Notes under the pieces: generated by a model
Databases searched by the model: none
The model's input: only the letters and a program-made list of their open reading frames with translations
What the model was told of the DNA's origin: nothing
Translations under genes and position numbers: made by a program
Shown: positions 44,475-52,498 of the stretch, piece after piece
Layout of the letters: every line of letters starts with the position of its first letter
How positions within the stretch are numbered: the stretch's first letter is position 1
NCBI RefSeq assembly: GCF_049705945.1
Contig: NZ_JBNAMV010000004.1
Span: forward strand, 310,001 to 374,000
From: Salarchaeum japonicum_A
Lineage (GTDB): Archaea; Halobacteriota; Halobacteria; Halobacteriales; Halobacteriaceae
DNA: 64,000 nucleotides
Direction: 5' to 3'

Positions 44475-45637
44475 GGGACGTGGCGGTCGTCGGCGCGGGA
44501 ATGATAGACTTCGGGGAACTGTTCGAGCAGTCGTTCGACGACATGGCCGAGCAGGCGTACCTGAACGCGCTTGACGACGTGGACAAGGGCATCGAGAGTT
44601 CAGATATCGACGCGGCGTGGTTCGGGACGCTCGACATCGCGGAGAACGCGTCCTCCGGACTGGGGCTCAGCCATCCGACGGGTTTGTTCGAGATGCCGGT
44701 GACGCGCGTCGAGAACGCGTGCGCGACCGGGAGCACGGCGTTCCGGTCGGCGGTCGAGGCGGTGCGCGCCGGGTCGGCTGACGTGGCGCTCGTGCTCGGC
44801 GCGGAGAAGATGCGGGACTCCGCGGGCGGCCTCATCGAGGGCGCGTCCCTCGAGCAGGTGTGGCGCGGCCGCGGCGTCACGATGCCCGCGTTCTTCGGCC
44901 TGCGCGCCACCCGCCACATGGAGGAGTACGGCACGACGCGCGAACAGGTCGCGGAAGTCTCGGTGAAGAACCACGAGAACGGCTCGAAGTACCCGCACGC
45001 GCACTACCGGTTCACGTGCAGCGTCGACGACGTAGTGAACAGCCCACAGGTCACCTATCCCCTCAATCTCTACGACTGCTGTCCCGTTACGGACGGTGCC
45101 GCCGCGACCGTCATCGTGAGCGAGGACGTGGTCGACGAGTACACGGACGACCCGGTCTGGGTCGCCGGTAGCGGCCTCGCGACCGACACCTTCGAGCGCG
45201 GAAAGGACGAGTCGCTCGCCGGGTTCCCCGCGACCCGGCAGGCCGCCGAGCAGGCGTACGACGAGGCCGACATCACGGCTGACGACATCGACGTGGCCGA
45301 GGTCCACGACTGTTTCACCATCACCGAACTCGTGACGTACGAGGACCTCGGGTTCTGCGAGAAGGGCGAGGGCGGCGCGTTCGTCGACGCCGGAAAACCC
45401 CACCTGGACGGCGAGAAGCCCGTGAATCCATCGGGCGGACTGCTGGCGAAGGGCCACCCCATCGGCGCGACCGGCGTCGCGCAGGTGAACGAAATCTACG
45501 AGCAACTCCGCGGCGAGGCGGGCGCGGTGCAGGTCGGGAACGACCCCGAGTACGGCCTCCAGCACAACATCGGCATCGGCCGGGACGCCACCGGAAGCGT
45601 CTCCTGCATCAACGTCCTCTCGAAGGACCGGCCGTAG
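44471..45637 (+). CDS. SCP2-type thiolase (module 2)
   Basis: The 388-residue thiolase retains Cys84 in RVENACATGSTAF, the His of EVHDCFTI and the His of KGHPIGATG, so it should be catalytically competent. It shares long identical stretches with the module 1 thiolase, for example QAAEQAYDEAD-type and YEDLGFCE segments. The gene order differs: here the thiolase is last, in module 1 it is first. The C-terminus (EYGLQHNIGIGRDATGS) diverges, so the two probably handle different acyl chains. Confidence 0.88.
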   Translation: MRDVAVVGAGMIDFGELFEQSFDDMAEQAYLNALDDVDKGIESSDIDAAWFGTLDIAENASSGLGLSHPTGLFEMPVTRVENACATGSTAFRSAVEAVRAGSADVALVLGAEKMRDSAGGLIEGASLEQVWRGRGVTMPAFFGLRATRHMEEYGTTREQVAEVSVKNHENGSKYPHAHYRFTCSVDDVVNSPQVTYPLNLYDCCPVTDGAAATVIVSEDVVDEYTDDPVWVAGSGLATDTFERGKDESLAGFPATRQAAEQAYDEADITADDIDVAEVHDCFTITELVTYEDLGFCEKGEGGAFVDAGKPHLDGEKPVNPSGGLLAKGHPIGATGVAQVNEIYEQLRGEAGAVQVGNDPEYGLQHNIGIGRDATGSVSCINVLSKDRP

Positions 45638-45679
45638 GCCGGCCATAGATTTATCCGGCGTTTCGCGGTAGCACTTCGC

Positions 45680-46090
45680 ATGGAGTACGCGTACGTTCAC
45701 GAGGATCAAGTCGAGCGAATCGACCTCTCCGAGAGCGACGACACGACGCCCGACCACGAGATTCTGCCCATCGACGACGCGCTCGGATTGGAGGAGATGC
45801 GGGCGAAGGTGTGGCGCATCGACCCCGGCGAGGAAATCGGCTATCACGCCCACGGCGAGCAGGAGGAACTGTTCTACGTCGCGGAGGGAACGTTCAGCCT
45901 CAAACTCGGGCGGTCCGGTGAGACGGAGGTCGTGGAGGCCGAACCCGGGACGTGGTGGGCGGCGGGGCCGATGGTCGGCCACGGTCATCGGAACGTCGGC
46001 GACGAAACGGGCGTCGTGTTCGCGTTCGGCGCGCCCGCGGTCGAGGACGAGGGCCTGAACCCCCACGACATCGACGACCAGCGGCAATGA
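45680..46090 (+). CDS. Cupin-domain protein
   Basis: This 136-residue protein has a single cupin barrel. Motif 1 is GYHAHGEQEELFYVAEGTF (two His and Glu for metal), and motif 2 is PGTWWAAGPMVGHGHRNVGDE (His). The metal site looks complete, so it could be a small dioxygenase, isomerase or sugar/metabolite-binding protein. It is coupled to the redoxin-like gene by a 4-base overlap and then to the LLM oxidoreductase, forming a three-gene unit. The function is not known. Confidence 0.8.
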   Translation: MEYAYVHEDQVERIDLSESDDTTPDHEILPIDDALGLEEMRAKVWRIDPGEEIGYHAHGEQEELFYVAEGTFSLKLGRSGETEVVEAEPGTWWAAGPMVGHGHRNVGDETGVVFAFGAPAVEDEGLNPHDIDDQRQ

Positions 46091-46551
46091 CGCTCGAACC
46101 CGGCGACCGACCGCGGAACTGCGAGGGCTTGCTCTGCGACGGCGAAGTGTTCACGCCGACGTCCATCGAGGAGGTGAGCGAGGGCGGCGTGCTGTTCGTG
46201 TTCTACGGGTTCGCGTTCAGCGCCATCGCGGAGAACTGGTGGCGGCAGTACGACCGCCGCGGCTGGGACGACTTCGACGTGCCCGTCGTCGGCATCGGCC
46301 GGGACGGCCCGAACGCCCAGAACGCCTTCCTCCGCAGCCTCGACAGTCCGTTCCGCATCTACGCGGACGTGGAGGGGCGGTTCGCGGAGGAGTTCGGCGT
46401 GCTCGCGCGCCGCGACCACATGGCGGGCGTGCGGGTTCCGAAGCGCAGCGCGTTCCTTCTGGACGCCGACCGCACCCTCCGGGAGTCGTGGGTGTTGGAG
46501 GATTGGACGTCGCCGATGCCCGCGAGCGACATCGAGGAGGCGGTTCGGTGA
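46087..46551 (+). CDS. Thioredoxin-fold (AhpC/TSA-like) protein lacking the peroxidatic Cys
   Basis: The 154-residue protein has the peroxiredoxin order of elements: an N-terminal GDRPRNCEGLLCDG loop, strand VLFVFYGFAF, helix start SAIAENWWRQYD, strand VVGIGRDG, and a C-terminal RVPKRSAFLLDADRTLRESW segment typical of AhpC/TSA proteins. At the peroxidatic position (the Cys in AFTxxC) it has Ala48, so it cannot reduce peroxides in the normal way. It lies between a cupin and an LLM oxidoreductase gene with overlaps at both ends. A binding or structural role is inferred. Confidence 0.68.
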   Translation: MTLEPGDRPRNCEGLLCDGEVFTPTSIEEVSEGGVLFVFYGFAFSAIAENWWRQYDRRGWDDFDVPVVGIGRDGPNAQNAFLRSLDSPFRIYADVEGRFAEEFGVLARRDHMAGVRVPKRSAFLLDADRTLRESWVLEDWTSPMPASDIEEAVR

Positions 46552-47516
46552 GGGCGAGCGTCCAACTCGCGGGCGACGACCCGGTCGGGTTCGCGGAGCG
46601 CGCCGAGGAACTGGGCTACCGGGGCGTGTGGACGGGCGAACTCTGGGGGACGGACGCGTTCGTCACGCTCGCGCGCATCGCCGAGCGCACCGATATCGAC
46701 GTGGGGACGAGCATCGTGAACGCGTACTCGCGGAGTCCGGCGGCGCTCGCGGGCGCGGCGGCGAGCATCAGCGAGACCACGGACGGCCGGGTGACGCTGG
46801 GAATCGGCACGAGCACGGAGAAGGCCGTCGAGGACCTACACGGGGCGGCGTTCGAGAACCCGCCGCGGCGACTACACGAGACTGTCGAACTCGCGCGGCG
46901 GTTCCTCGGAACGGGTACTAGAGTATCGTACGACGGCGACATGTTCTCGGTGCGAGACTTCCCGGGGCTGGACGCGGACGTGCCGGTGTACGCGGCGGCG
47001 CTTGGCCCGGCGACTCGGCGCGCGACGGGCCGGGTGGCGGACGGCTGGCTGCCGCACAACGTTCCGTTCGACCGCCTCGGACCCGCGTTCGAGCTGATCG
47101 CGCGGACGGCGCGGGAGGCGGGCCGCGACCCCGACGACATCGGCGTTGTGCCGTACGTGCCCGCGGCAGCGAGTACAGACAGAGAACGGGCGTACGACGC
47201 GCTCCGCGGCCACCTCGCGTACTACGTCGGGAGCGCGGACGGCTACAAGAACGCGGTCGCCCAGTCGTTCCCCGAAGAGGCTGAAGCCGTGGCGGCGACG
47301 TGGCGAAAGGGCGACCGCGGCGCGGCCCGTGACCGGGTGAGCGACGAGATGGTGGACGCGCTCGGCGTCGCCGGGACGCCCGAGGCGGCGCGGGAGCGAC
47401 TGCGCGACCTCGCGGCGCTCCCGGTGGTGGACGAACCGCTGGTGGTGACGCCGTCGAACGCGAGCGCGGACCTCGCGATGCGAACGGTTGAGGCGCTCGC
47501 GCCCGCGAACCTATGA
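46548..47516 (+). CDS. LLM-class (probably F420-dependent) oxidoreductase
   Basis: The 322-residue protein is a luciferase-like TIM barrel: GYRGVWTGELWGTDAFV, ARIAERTDIDVGTSIVNAYSR and SISETTDGRVTLGIGTS match the F420-dependent MER/alcohol dehydrogenase branch. VYAAALGPATRRATGRVADGW is the strand 6-7 cofactor region. Haloarchaea make coenzyme F420, which supports F420 over FMN. The start is GTG 46548, overlapping the redoxin-like stop by 4 bases. It likely oxidises or reduces a small organic substrate. Its stop overlaps the convergent FMN enzyme by 6 bases. Confidence 0.82.
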   Translation: MRASVQLAGDDPVGFAERAEELGYRGVWTGELWGTDAFVTLARIAERTDIDVGTSIVNAYSRSPAALAGAAASISETTDGRVTLGIGTSTEKAVEDLHGAAFENPPRRLHETVELARRFLGTGTRVSYDGDMFSVRDFPGLDADVPVYAAALGPATRRATGRVADGWLPHNVPFDRLGPAFELIARTAREAGRDPDDIGVVPYVPAAASTDRERAYDALRGHLAYYVGSADGYKNAVAQSFPEEAEAVAATWRKGDRGAARDRVSDEMVDALGVAGTPEAARERLRDLAALPVVDEPLVVTPSNASADLAMRTVEALAPANL

Positions 47517-48677
47517 ATCCGCGAAGATAGAACGGTCGAGGTCGGCGGGACTGGTGTTTCCGGTGAGCGCGAGCGTGAGGTCGAGGTCGGCGAGGAAGTT
47601 CTCCAGCACCTCGCTGACGCCGTCCGCGCCGTCGAGGGCGAGCCCGTACGCGTAGGGCCGTCCGAGCAGGACCGCGTCAGCGCCGAGCGCGAGCGCGACG
47701 ATTGCGTCCGCGCCCCGGCGGATGCCGGAGTCGAACAGAACGTCGACGTCGTCGCCGACGGCGTCAGCGACGCCGGGGAGGGCGTCGAGCGCGGCGATGG
47801 CGTTGTCCACCTGTCGGCCGCCGTGGTTCGACACGACGACGCCCTCCGCGCCCTTCTCGACCGCGCGCCGGGCGTCCGCGGGGTGGAGGATGCCCTTGAG
47901 GACGATTGGGAGGTCGGTCTGGTCGGTGAGCCAGTCGAGGTCGTCCCAGGTGAGCGTCGCGTCCCCGAAGACGGCGAGGAACTCGCTGAGCGCGGCGTCC
48001 ATGTTCTCCTCGGGCGGCTGTGAGAGCAGGTCGCGGAACGCCGGGTCGCTCGTGTAGTTCGCGACGCCCTCACCGTCGAGGAACGGGAGGTAGCCCTGGG
48101 AGACGTCGCGTTCGCGCCACCCCATCATCGGCGTGTCGAGCGTCACCACGAGCGCCTCGTACCCCGCGTCCTCGGCGCGCTCGACGAAGCTCGCGGCGAT
48201 GTCGCGGTCGCTCGACCAGTAGAGCTGGAACCACTTCCGGGTGCCTCCCAGTTCGTCGGAGACGTCTTCGAGTGTCTCGGAGGACGCGGAGCTGAGGCAC
48301 ATCGGCACGTCGGTGTCGGCGGCGGCGTCGGCGGTGGCGAGTTCGCCGCGCTCGTGGATGATGGACTGCACGCCGATGGGCGCGAGCACGACGGGCGCGG
48401 GGAGCGTCTGCCCGAGCACGTTGACTGAGAGGTCGCGCTCGGACACGTCGCGGAGCATTCGGGGGACGATGCGGTGGTCGCGGAACGCCCGCCGGTTCTC
48501 CGAAACCGTGTCCTCGCTGCCCGCGCCGCCCTTCACGTACGCGTACGCCTCGTCGCTCATCGCGTCGAGCGCCGCGCGTTCGAGTTCCGCGAATTTCGGC
48601 GGGATGTCGGGCGTTTCGCCCATCAGCATTCCCTGTCCATACACTGCCTGCTGTCGGTCGTCGCCGGGGTTCTCCAT
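47511..48677 (-). CDS. FMN-dependent alpha-hydroxy acid dehydrogenase (lactate oxidase/monooxygenase-like)
   Basis: The 388-residue protein has the (S)-2-hydroxyacid oxidase core: AYVKGGAGSEDTVSENRRAF (FMN and substrate Tyr), VVLAPIGVQSI, LYWSSDRD, the catalytic His and Arg in VSNHGGRQVDNA, and FDSGIRRGADA near the phosphate site. It oxidises an L-2-hydroxyacid to the 2-oxoacid. The insert in the middle region suggests lactate 2-monooxygenase-like members. It is divergent from the acyl-CoA ligase at 48810 across a 132-base region that holds a direct repeat. Confidence 0.88.
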   Translation of the reverse strand: MENPGDDRQQAVYGQGMLMGETPDIPPKFAELERAALDAMSDEAYAYVKGGAGSEDTVSENRRAFRDHRIVPRMLRDVSERDLSVNVLGQTLPAPVVLAPIGVQSIIHERGELATADAAADTDVPMCLSSASSETLEDVSDELGGTRKWFQLYWSSDRDIAASFVERAEDAGYEALVVTLDTPMMGWRERDVSQGYLPFLDGEGVANYTSDPAFRDLLSQPPEENMDAALSEFLAVFGDATLTWDDLDWLTDQTDLPIVLKGILHPADARRAVEKGAEGVVVSNHGGRQVDNAIAALDALPGVADAVGDDVDVLFDSGIRRGADAIVALALGADAVLLGRPYAYGLALDGADGVSEVLENFLADLDLTLALTGNTSPADLDRSIFADS

Positions 48678-48703
48678 ACCCGGCGTTTCGACTGATGTGT
48701 GTT

Positions 48704-48763
48704 AACTGTTCGCTCGATGTCGCGTCGTCGTGAACGAAACTAACGTAAACTGCACGCTCGATG
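48704..48763. repeat. 16-base direct repeat in the divergent promoter region
   Basis: AACTGTTCGCTCGATG (48704-48719) recurs as AACTGCACGCTCGATG (48748-48763), 14 of 16 identical and 44 bases apart (about four helical turns). It lies between the FMN dehydrogenase and ligase starts, so it could be a pair of regulator sites. Confidence 0.45.
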
Positions 48764-48809
48764 AACAACGTTCACAATACCTAAGGCGGGCACGGCCGTC
48801 GCATCGACC

Positions 48810-50363
48810 ATGAATCTCGTCGAGAACGTCCAGAGCGCAGTAGACGACCACCCGGAGAACGTCGCCATCCACTACGAGGGGCGCGAACAGACCTACGAGG
48901 AGTTCTGGGAGCGAACCGGCCAGTTCGCCGCCGCCCTCGAACAGGAAGGCGTCCAGCCCGACGACCGCGTCGCCATCTACCTCCCGAACCTCCCGCAGTT
49001 CGTCACCGCCTTCCACGGCATCATGCGCGCCGGCGGCATCGTCGTGCCGATGAACCCGCAGTACCGCTCCCGGGAACTCGAACACCTCCTCGGCGACTCC
49101 GGCGCGACCGCCGTCGTCACCCTTCCGAGCCTCGTCGAGTACGTCGAGGACGTGCGCGAGGACACGGACGTGGAGTTCGTCGTCACCGTCGGCGCGGAGA
49201 CCGAGACGTCGACCGAGTTCGAGGAGTTCTTCGCGGACGACACGTTCGGTCCCGTTGAACGCGACGACGACGACGTGGCTTGCCAGCCGTACACGTCCGG
49301 AACGACCGGCACGCCGAAGGGCGTGCTGCTGACGCACGAGAACCTCTACTGGGACGCGGACGCCGCCGACGCTCCGATTCCGGACGGCATCCGCGCCGAC
49401 GACCGCCACCTCGGCGTCCTCCCGCTCTTCCACATCTACGGGATGACGGTGACGATGAACGCGACGCTGTTCAACGGCGGCGCCTACTACCCCATGGCCG
49501 AGTGGGAGGCGGAGACGGCCGTCGACCTCATCGAGGACGAGGACATCACGCTCCTCCACGCCGTCCCCGCGATGTACAACGACCTCATCAATCAGCCCGA
49601 CGCGGCCGAATTTGACTTCGGCAGCCTCCGGTTCGCGAACTCCGGCGGGAGCGGCCTCCCGATGGAAGTGCTCGAGACCTGGGACAGCCTGTACGACGTG
49701 CCGCTCTGCGAGGGCTACGGGCTCACGGAGACGAGTCCCGTCACGCACGCGAACCACCCCGACGACCGCCGCCCCGGCAGCATCGGCAAACCCCTCCCCG
49801 GCGTCGACGCCCGCATCGTCGACGACGATTTCGCCACGGTCGACCCCGTCGAGGAAGGCCCCGTCGACGAGGACAACGCGGCGCTCCACGAGATTACGGG
49901 CGAACTCGTCATCTCCGGGCCGAACGTGATGAAGGGATACTACGAGCGCCCCGACGCGAACGCGGAGGCGTTCACGGAAGCGGACGGAAAGCGCTGGTTC
50001 CACACCGGCGACATCGGCTACCACGACGAGGACGGGTTCTTCTACGTGGTCGACCGGAAGAAGCACATGATCGTCACGGGCGGCTACAACGTCTATCCGC
50101 GCGAAGTCGAAGAACTCCTCTTCGAACACGAGGACGTGGCCGACGCGGCCGTCGTCGGCATCCCGGACGAGCGCCGCGGTGAAACCGTCAAGGCGTTCAT
50201 CGTGCGGACGCCGGACGCGGACGTGACCGAGGAGGAACTGAAGCAGTTCTGCCTCGACAACCTCGCTCCCTACAAACATCCGCGCGAAGTCGAGTTCGTG
50301 CAGGAACTCCCGCGCACGACCACCGGAAAAGTCCAGAAGTACGAACTCGCGGACGAGGAGTAG
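48810..50363 (+). CDS. AMP-forming acyl-CoA synthetase
   Basis: The 517-residue ligase has YTSGTTGTPKGV, CEGYGLTETSPV, WFHTGDIGYHDEDGF and the catalytic Lys in TTTGKVQKYEL. It forms acyl-CoA from a free acid with ATP and CoA. It is a close paralogue of the ligase at 9895-11442; the C-terminal halves are nearly the same (GIPDERRGETVKAFIV, YKHPREVEFV). It is probably monocistronic; a 7-bp stem (CGACCGC/GCGGTCG) plus a T6 run lies 65-110 bases after the stop. The next gene is an acyl-CoA dehydrogenase, the next enzyme in beta-oxidation. Confidence 0.9.
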   Translation: MNLVENVQSAVDDHPENVAIHYEGREQTYEEFWERTGQFAAALEQEGVQPDDRVAIYLPNLPQFVTAFHGIMRAGGIVVPMNPQYRSRELEHLLGDSGATAVVTLPSLVEYVEDVREDTDVEFVVTVGAETETSTEFEEFFADDTFGPVERDDDDVACQPYTSGTTGTPKGVLLTHENLYWDADAADAPIPDGIRADDRHLGVLPLFHIYGMTVTMNATLFNGGAYYPMAEWEAETAVDLIEDEDITLLHAVPAMYNDLINQPDAAEFDFGSLRFANSGGSGLPMEVLETWDSLYDVPLCEGYGLTETSPVTHANHPDDRRPGSIGKPLPGVDARIVDDDFATVDPVEEGPVDEDNAALHEITGELVISGPNVMKGYYERPDANAEAFTEADGKRWFHTGDIGYHDEDGFFYVVDRKKHMIVTGGYNVYPREVEELLFEHEDVADAAVVGIPDERRGETVKAFIVRTPDADVTEEELKQFCLDNLAPYKHPREVEFVQELPRTTTGKVQKYELADEE

Positions 50364-50428
50364 GTCGACTCTACGAGTTGCCCGAACACCCGAGCGGCGA
50401 ACTCCGTGAACTGCGAGAACGACTCGGG

Positions 50429-50474
50429 GCGACCGCGGCGAAGCGGTCGGTTGGTTAACGAAGGTAGCTTTTTT
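50429..50474 (+). terminator. Possible terminator after the acyl-CoA ligase gene
   Basis: The perfect inverted repeat CGACCGC / GCGGTCG with the 6-base loop GGCGAA, at about 50430-50449, is followed by TTGGTTAACGAAGGTAG and a T6 run ending near 50474. The T run also lies just upstream of the acyl-CoA dehydrogenase TATA box, so the assignment is tentative. Confidence 0.4.
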
Positions 50475-50480
50475 GCAAAC

Positions 50481-50488
50481 TTATTAAA
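50481..50488 (+). promoter_or_regulatory. Box A promoter of the acyl-CoA dehydrogenase gene
   Basis: TTATTAAA, part of ACTTATTAAA, is centred 27 bases before ATG 50511. It is one of the best TATA matches in the window and implies a leaderless transcript. Confidence 0.7.
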
Positions 50489-50510
50489 CGGTAGAGTCTA
50501 ATTATCGGAT

Positions 50511-51656
50511 ATGAGTTTCCAGCTCTCAGACGAGCATCGGGCGATTCGGGAGGCCGTTCGCGAGTTCGGTGAGAACGAAATCGAACCCGTGGCGCGCGAA
50601 CACGACGAGAACAAGTCGTATCCCATCGACCTCATCGAGAAGGCGGCGGAGTTCGACTTCGTCGCGCCCGGCATCCCGGTGGAGTACGGTGGCGCGGGGA
50701 TGGACACGCTCTCCAGCATCATCGTCACGGAAGAGCTGTGGCGAGCCGACCCCGGTATCGGGAGCGCCATCGGCTCTCGCGGGTTCGGGTCGAACATGAT
50801 CCGGAAGTACGGCGACGAGTGGATGAAGGAGGATTGGCTGCCGAAAATCGCGAACGGCGAATCGGCGTGCTGTTCCTGCATCAGCGAACCCGCGCACGGG
50901 TCGAACGTCGCCGGCATCGAGACGGTCGCGGAGAAGGACGGCGACGAGTACGTCATCAACGGGAACAAGATGTGGATCACGAACGGCACGGTCGCGGACG
51001 TCGCCGTCGTGATGACGAAGACCGACACCGAAGTCAAGCCGCAGCGCAAGGGAATTACGGCGTTCCTCGTTCCCACTGACACCGACGGCTTCGAGACGAC
51101 GAAGATCGACAACAAGCTCGGGATTCGCGCGAGCGACCTCGCCGAGGTCCAGTTGAACGACGTGCGCGTGCCCGAGGAGAACGTCATCGGCGAACTGAAC
51201 AAGGGATTCTACCAGCTGATGGACTTCTTCGCGTCCGGCCGGACGAGCGTCGCGTCCCAGGCCGTCGGCGTCGCGCAGGCCGCCATCGACGAGGCGAAGT
51301 CGTACGCGAACGAGCGCGAACAGGGCGGACAGCTCATCAAGGACTACCAGGCCGTCAGCCACATGATCGCCGAGATGGCGGCGAACACGGAGGCCGCGCG
51401 CTCGCTCACCTACCGCGCCGCGGCGGCGGTCGACGAGGGCGACGACCAGCTCGCGACCCGGTTCGCGTCAATGGCGAAACTCACCGCGTCCGAGAACGCG
51501 GTCGACGTGGCGGACGACGCGATTCAGGTGCACGGCGGCGCCGGGTTCGTCACCGACCACCCCGTCGAGCGCTACTACCGTGACGCCCGCATCACGAAGA
51601 TCTACGAGGGTACCTCGGAGATCCAGAAGAACATCATCGCCGACCAGATACTCTGA
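50511..51656 (+). CDS. Acyl-CoA dehydrogenase
   Basis: The 381-residue protein is a standard short/medium-chain acyl-CoA dehydrogenase. It has SCISEPAHGSNVAGIET and WITNGTVADVAVV (FAD and substrate), the dimer helix YANEREQGGQLIKDYQAV, HGGAGFVTDHPVERYYRDA and the catalytic Glu in IYEGTSEIQKNII. It oxidises acyl-CoA to 2-enoyl-CoA, giving electrons to ETF. Unlike the enzyme at 5946 it has Glu at the catalytic position. It starts an operon with the hydrolase and regulator genes through 1- and 4-base overlaps. Confidence 0.93.
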   Translation: MSFQLSDEHRAIREAVREFGENEIEPVAREHDENKSYPIDLIEKAAEFDFVAPGIPVEYGGAGMDTLSSIIVTEELWRADPGIGSAIGSRGFGSNMIRKYGDEWMKEDWLPKIANGESACCSCISEPAHGSNVAGIETVAEKDGDEYVINGNKMWITNGTVADVAVVMTKTDTEVKPQRKGITAFLVPTDTDGFETTKIDNKLGIRASDLAEVQLNDVRVPEENVIGELNKGFYQLMDFFASGRTSVASQAVGVAQAAIDEAKSYANEREQGGQLIKDYQAVSHMIAEMAANTEAARSLTYRAAAAVDEGDDQLATRFASMAKLTASENAVDVADDAIQVHGGAGFVTDHPVERYYRDARITKIYEGTSEIQKNIIADQIL

Positions 51657-52498
51657 TGAACCACGAGGAGTATCGCGCGCGACAGGACACCGTCACGGTC
51701 GACGTGGACGGCCACGGTGTCGAGGTCGCGTACTACGAGGACGGACCGTCGGACGGCGAGCCGCTGGTGTTCGTGCACGGCATCCCGACCTGGGGGTTCC
51801 TCTGGCGGGAGGTCGCGCCCGAGTTCACGGACGAGTATCGAGTGATCGTCCCCGACCTCGCGGGCTACGGGTCGAGCGACAAACGCGACGGCTTCGACCG
51901 CTCGATTCGCGCGCAGGAACAGGTCGTCGAGGGACTCGTCGACGAACTCGACGTGGCTCGGCCGTTCTCGCTCGTGAGCCACGACGTCGGCAGCGGCGTC
52001 GCCACCCGGTACGCCGCGCACAATCCCGACGCGGTGTCGAACCTCGTCGTGTCGAACGGCGTGTGTTACGACTCGTGGCCGGTCGAGTTCATCAACGACC
52101 TCGGCCTTCCAGGAACGACGGACCTGCCGTTCGACGAACTGACGGAGAAACTGGACTTCGCGTTCGCGGGCGGCGTCAACGGCGACGAGGACGAGCACGC
52201 CGAGTTCATCGAGGGCATGAAAGCGCCGTGGCTGACCGAGGACGGCCGGCGGTCGCTCGCACGCTGTGCGGTCGCGACGAACACGAACCACACCACCGAG
52301 CTGGAGTACGCCGACATCACCGCGGACACGCTCTGTCTGTGGGGCGGCGACGACATTCTCCAACCGGTGTCGTACGCCGAACGGCTCGCCGACGACGTCT
52401 CCGGCGACGGTGAGGTCGTGACGCTCGACGACGCGTACCACTGGGTGATGGAGGACAGACCGAAGGCATATACGGCGGAACTGCGCGCGTTCCTATGA
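51656..52498 (+). CDS. Alpha/beta hydrolase with Asp nucleophile (dehalogenase/epoxide hydrolase branch)
   Basis: The 280-residue protein has HGIPTWGFLWRE (oxyanion HGxP motif of haloalkane dehalogenases), Asp110 in VSHDVGSG at the nucleophile elbow where esterases have Ser, WGGDD (acid) and the catalytic His262 in AYHWVMEDRP. An Asp nucleophile means hydrolysis through an alkyl-enzyme ester, as in haloalkane dehalogenases, fluoroacetate dehalogenase and epoxide hydrolases. The Trp that normally follows the nucleophile (HDWG) is Val111, so halide binding may be absent and epoxide hydrolysis is an alternative. Its start overlaps the acyl-CoA dehydrogenase stop. Confidence 0.78.
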   Translation: MNHEEYRARQDTVTVDVDGHGVEVAYYEDGPSDGEPLVFVHGIPTWGFLWREVAPEFTDEYRVIVPDLAGYGSSDKRDGFDRSIRAQEQVVEGLVDELDVARPFSLVSHDVGSGVATRYAAHNPDAVSNLVVSNGVCYDSWPVEFINDLGLPGTTDLPFDELTEKLDFAFAGGVNGDEDEHAEFIEGMKAPWLTEDGRRSLARCAVATNTNHTTELEYADITADTLCLWGGDDILQPVSYAERLADDVSGDGEVVTLDDAYHWVMEDRPKAYTAELRAFL

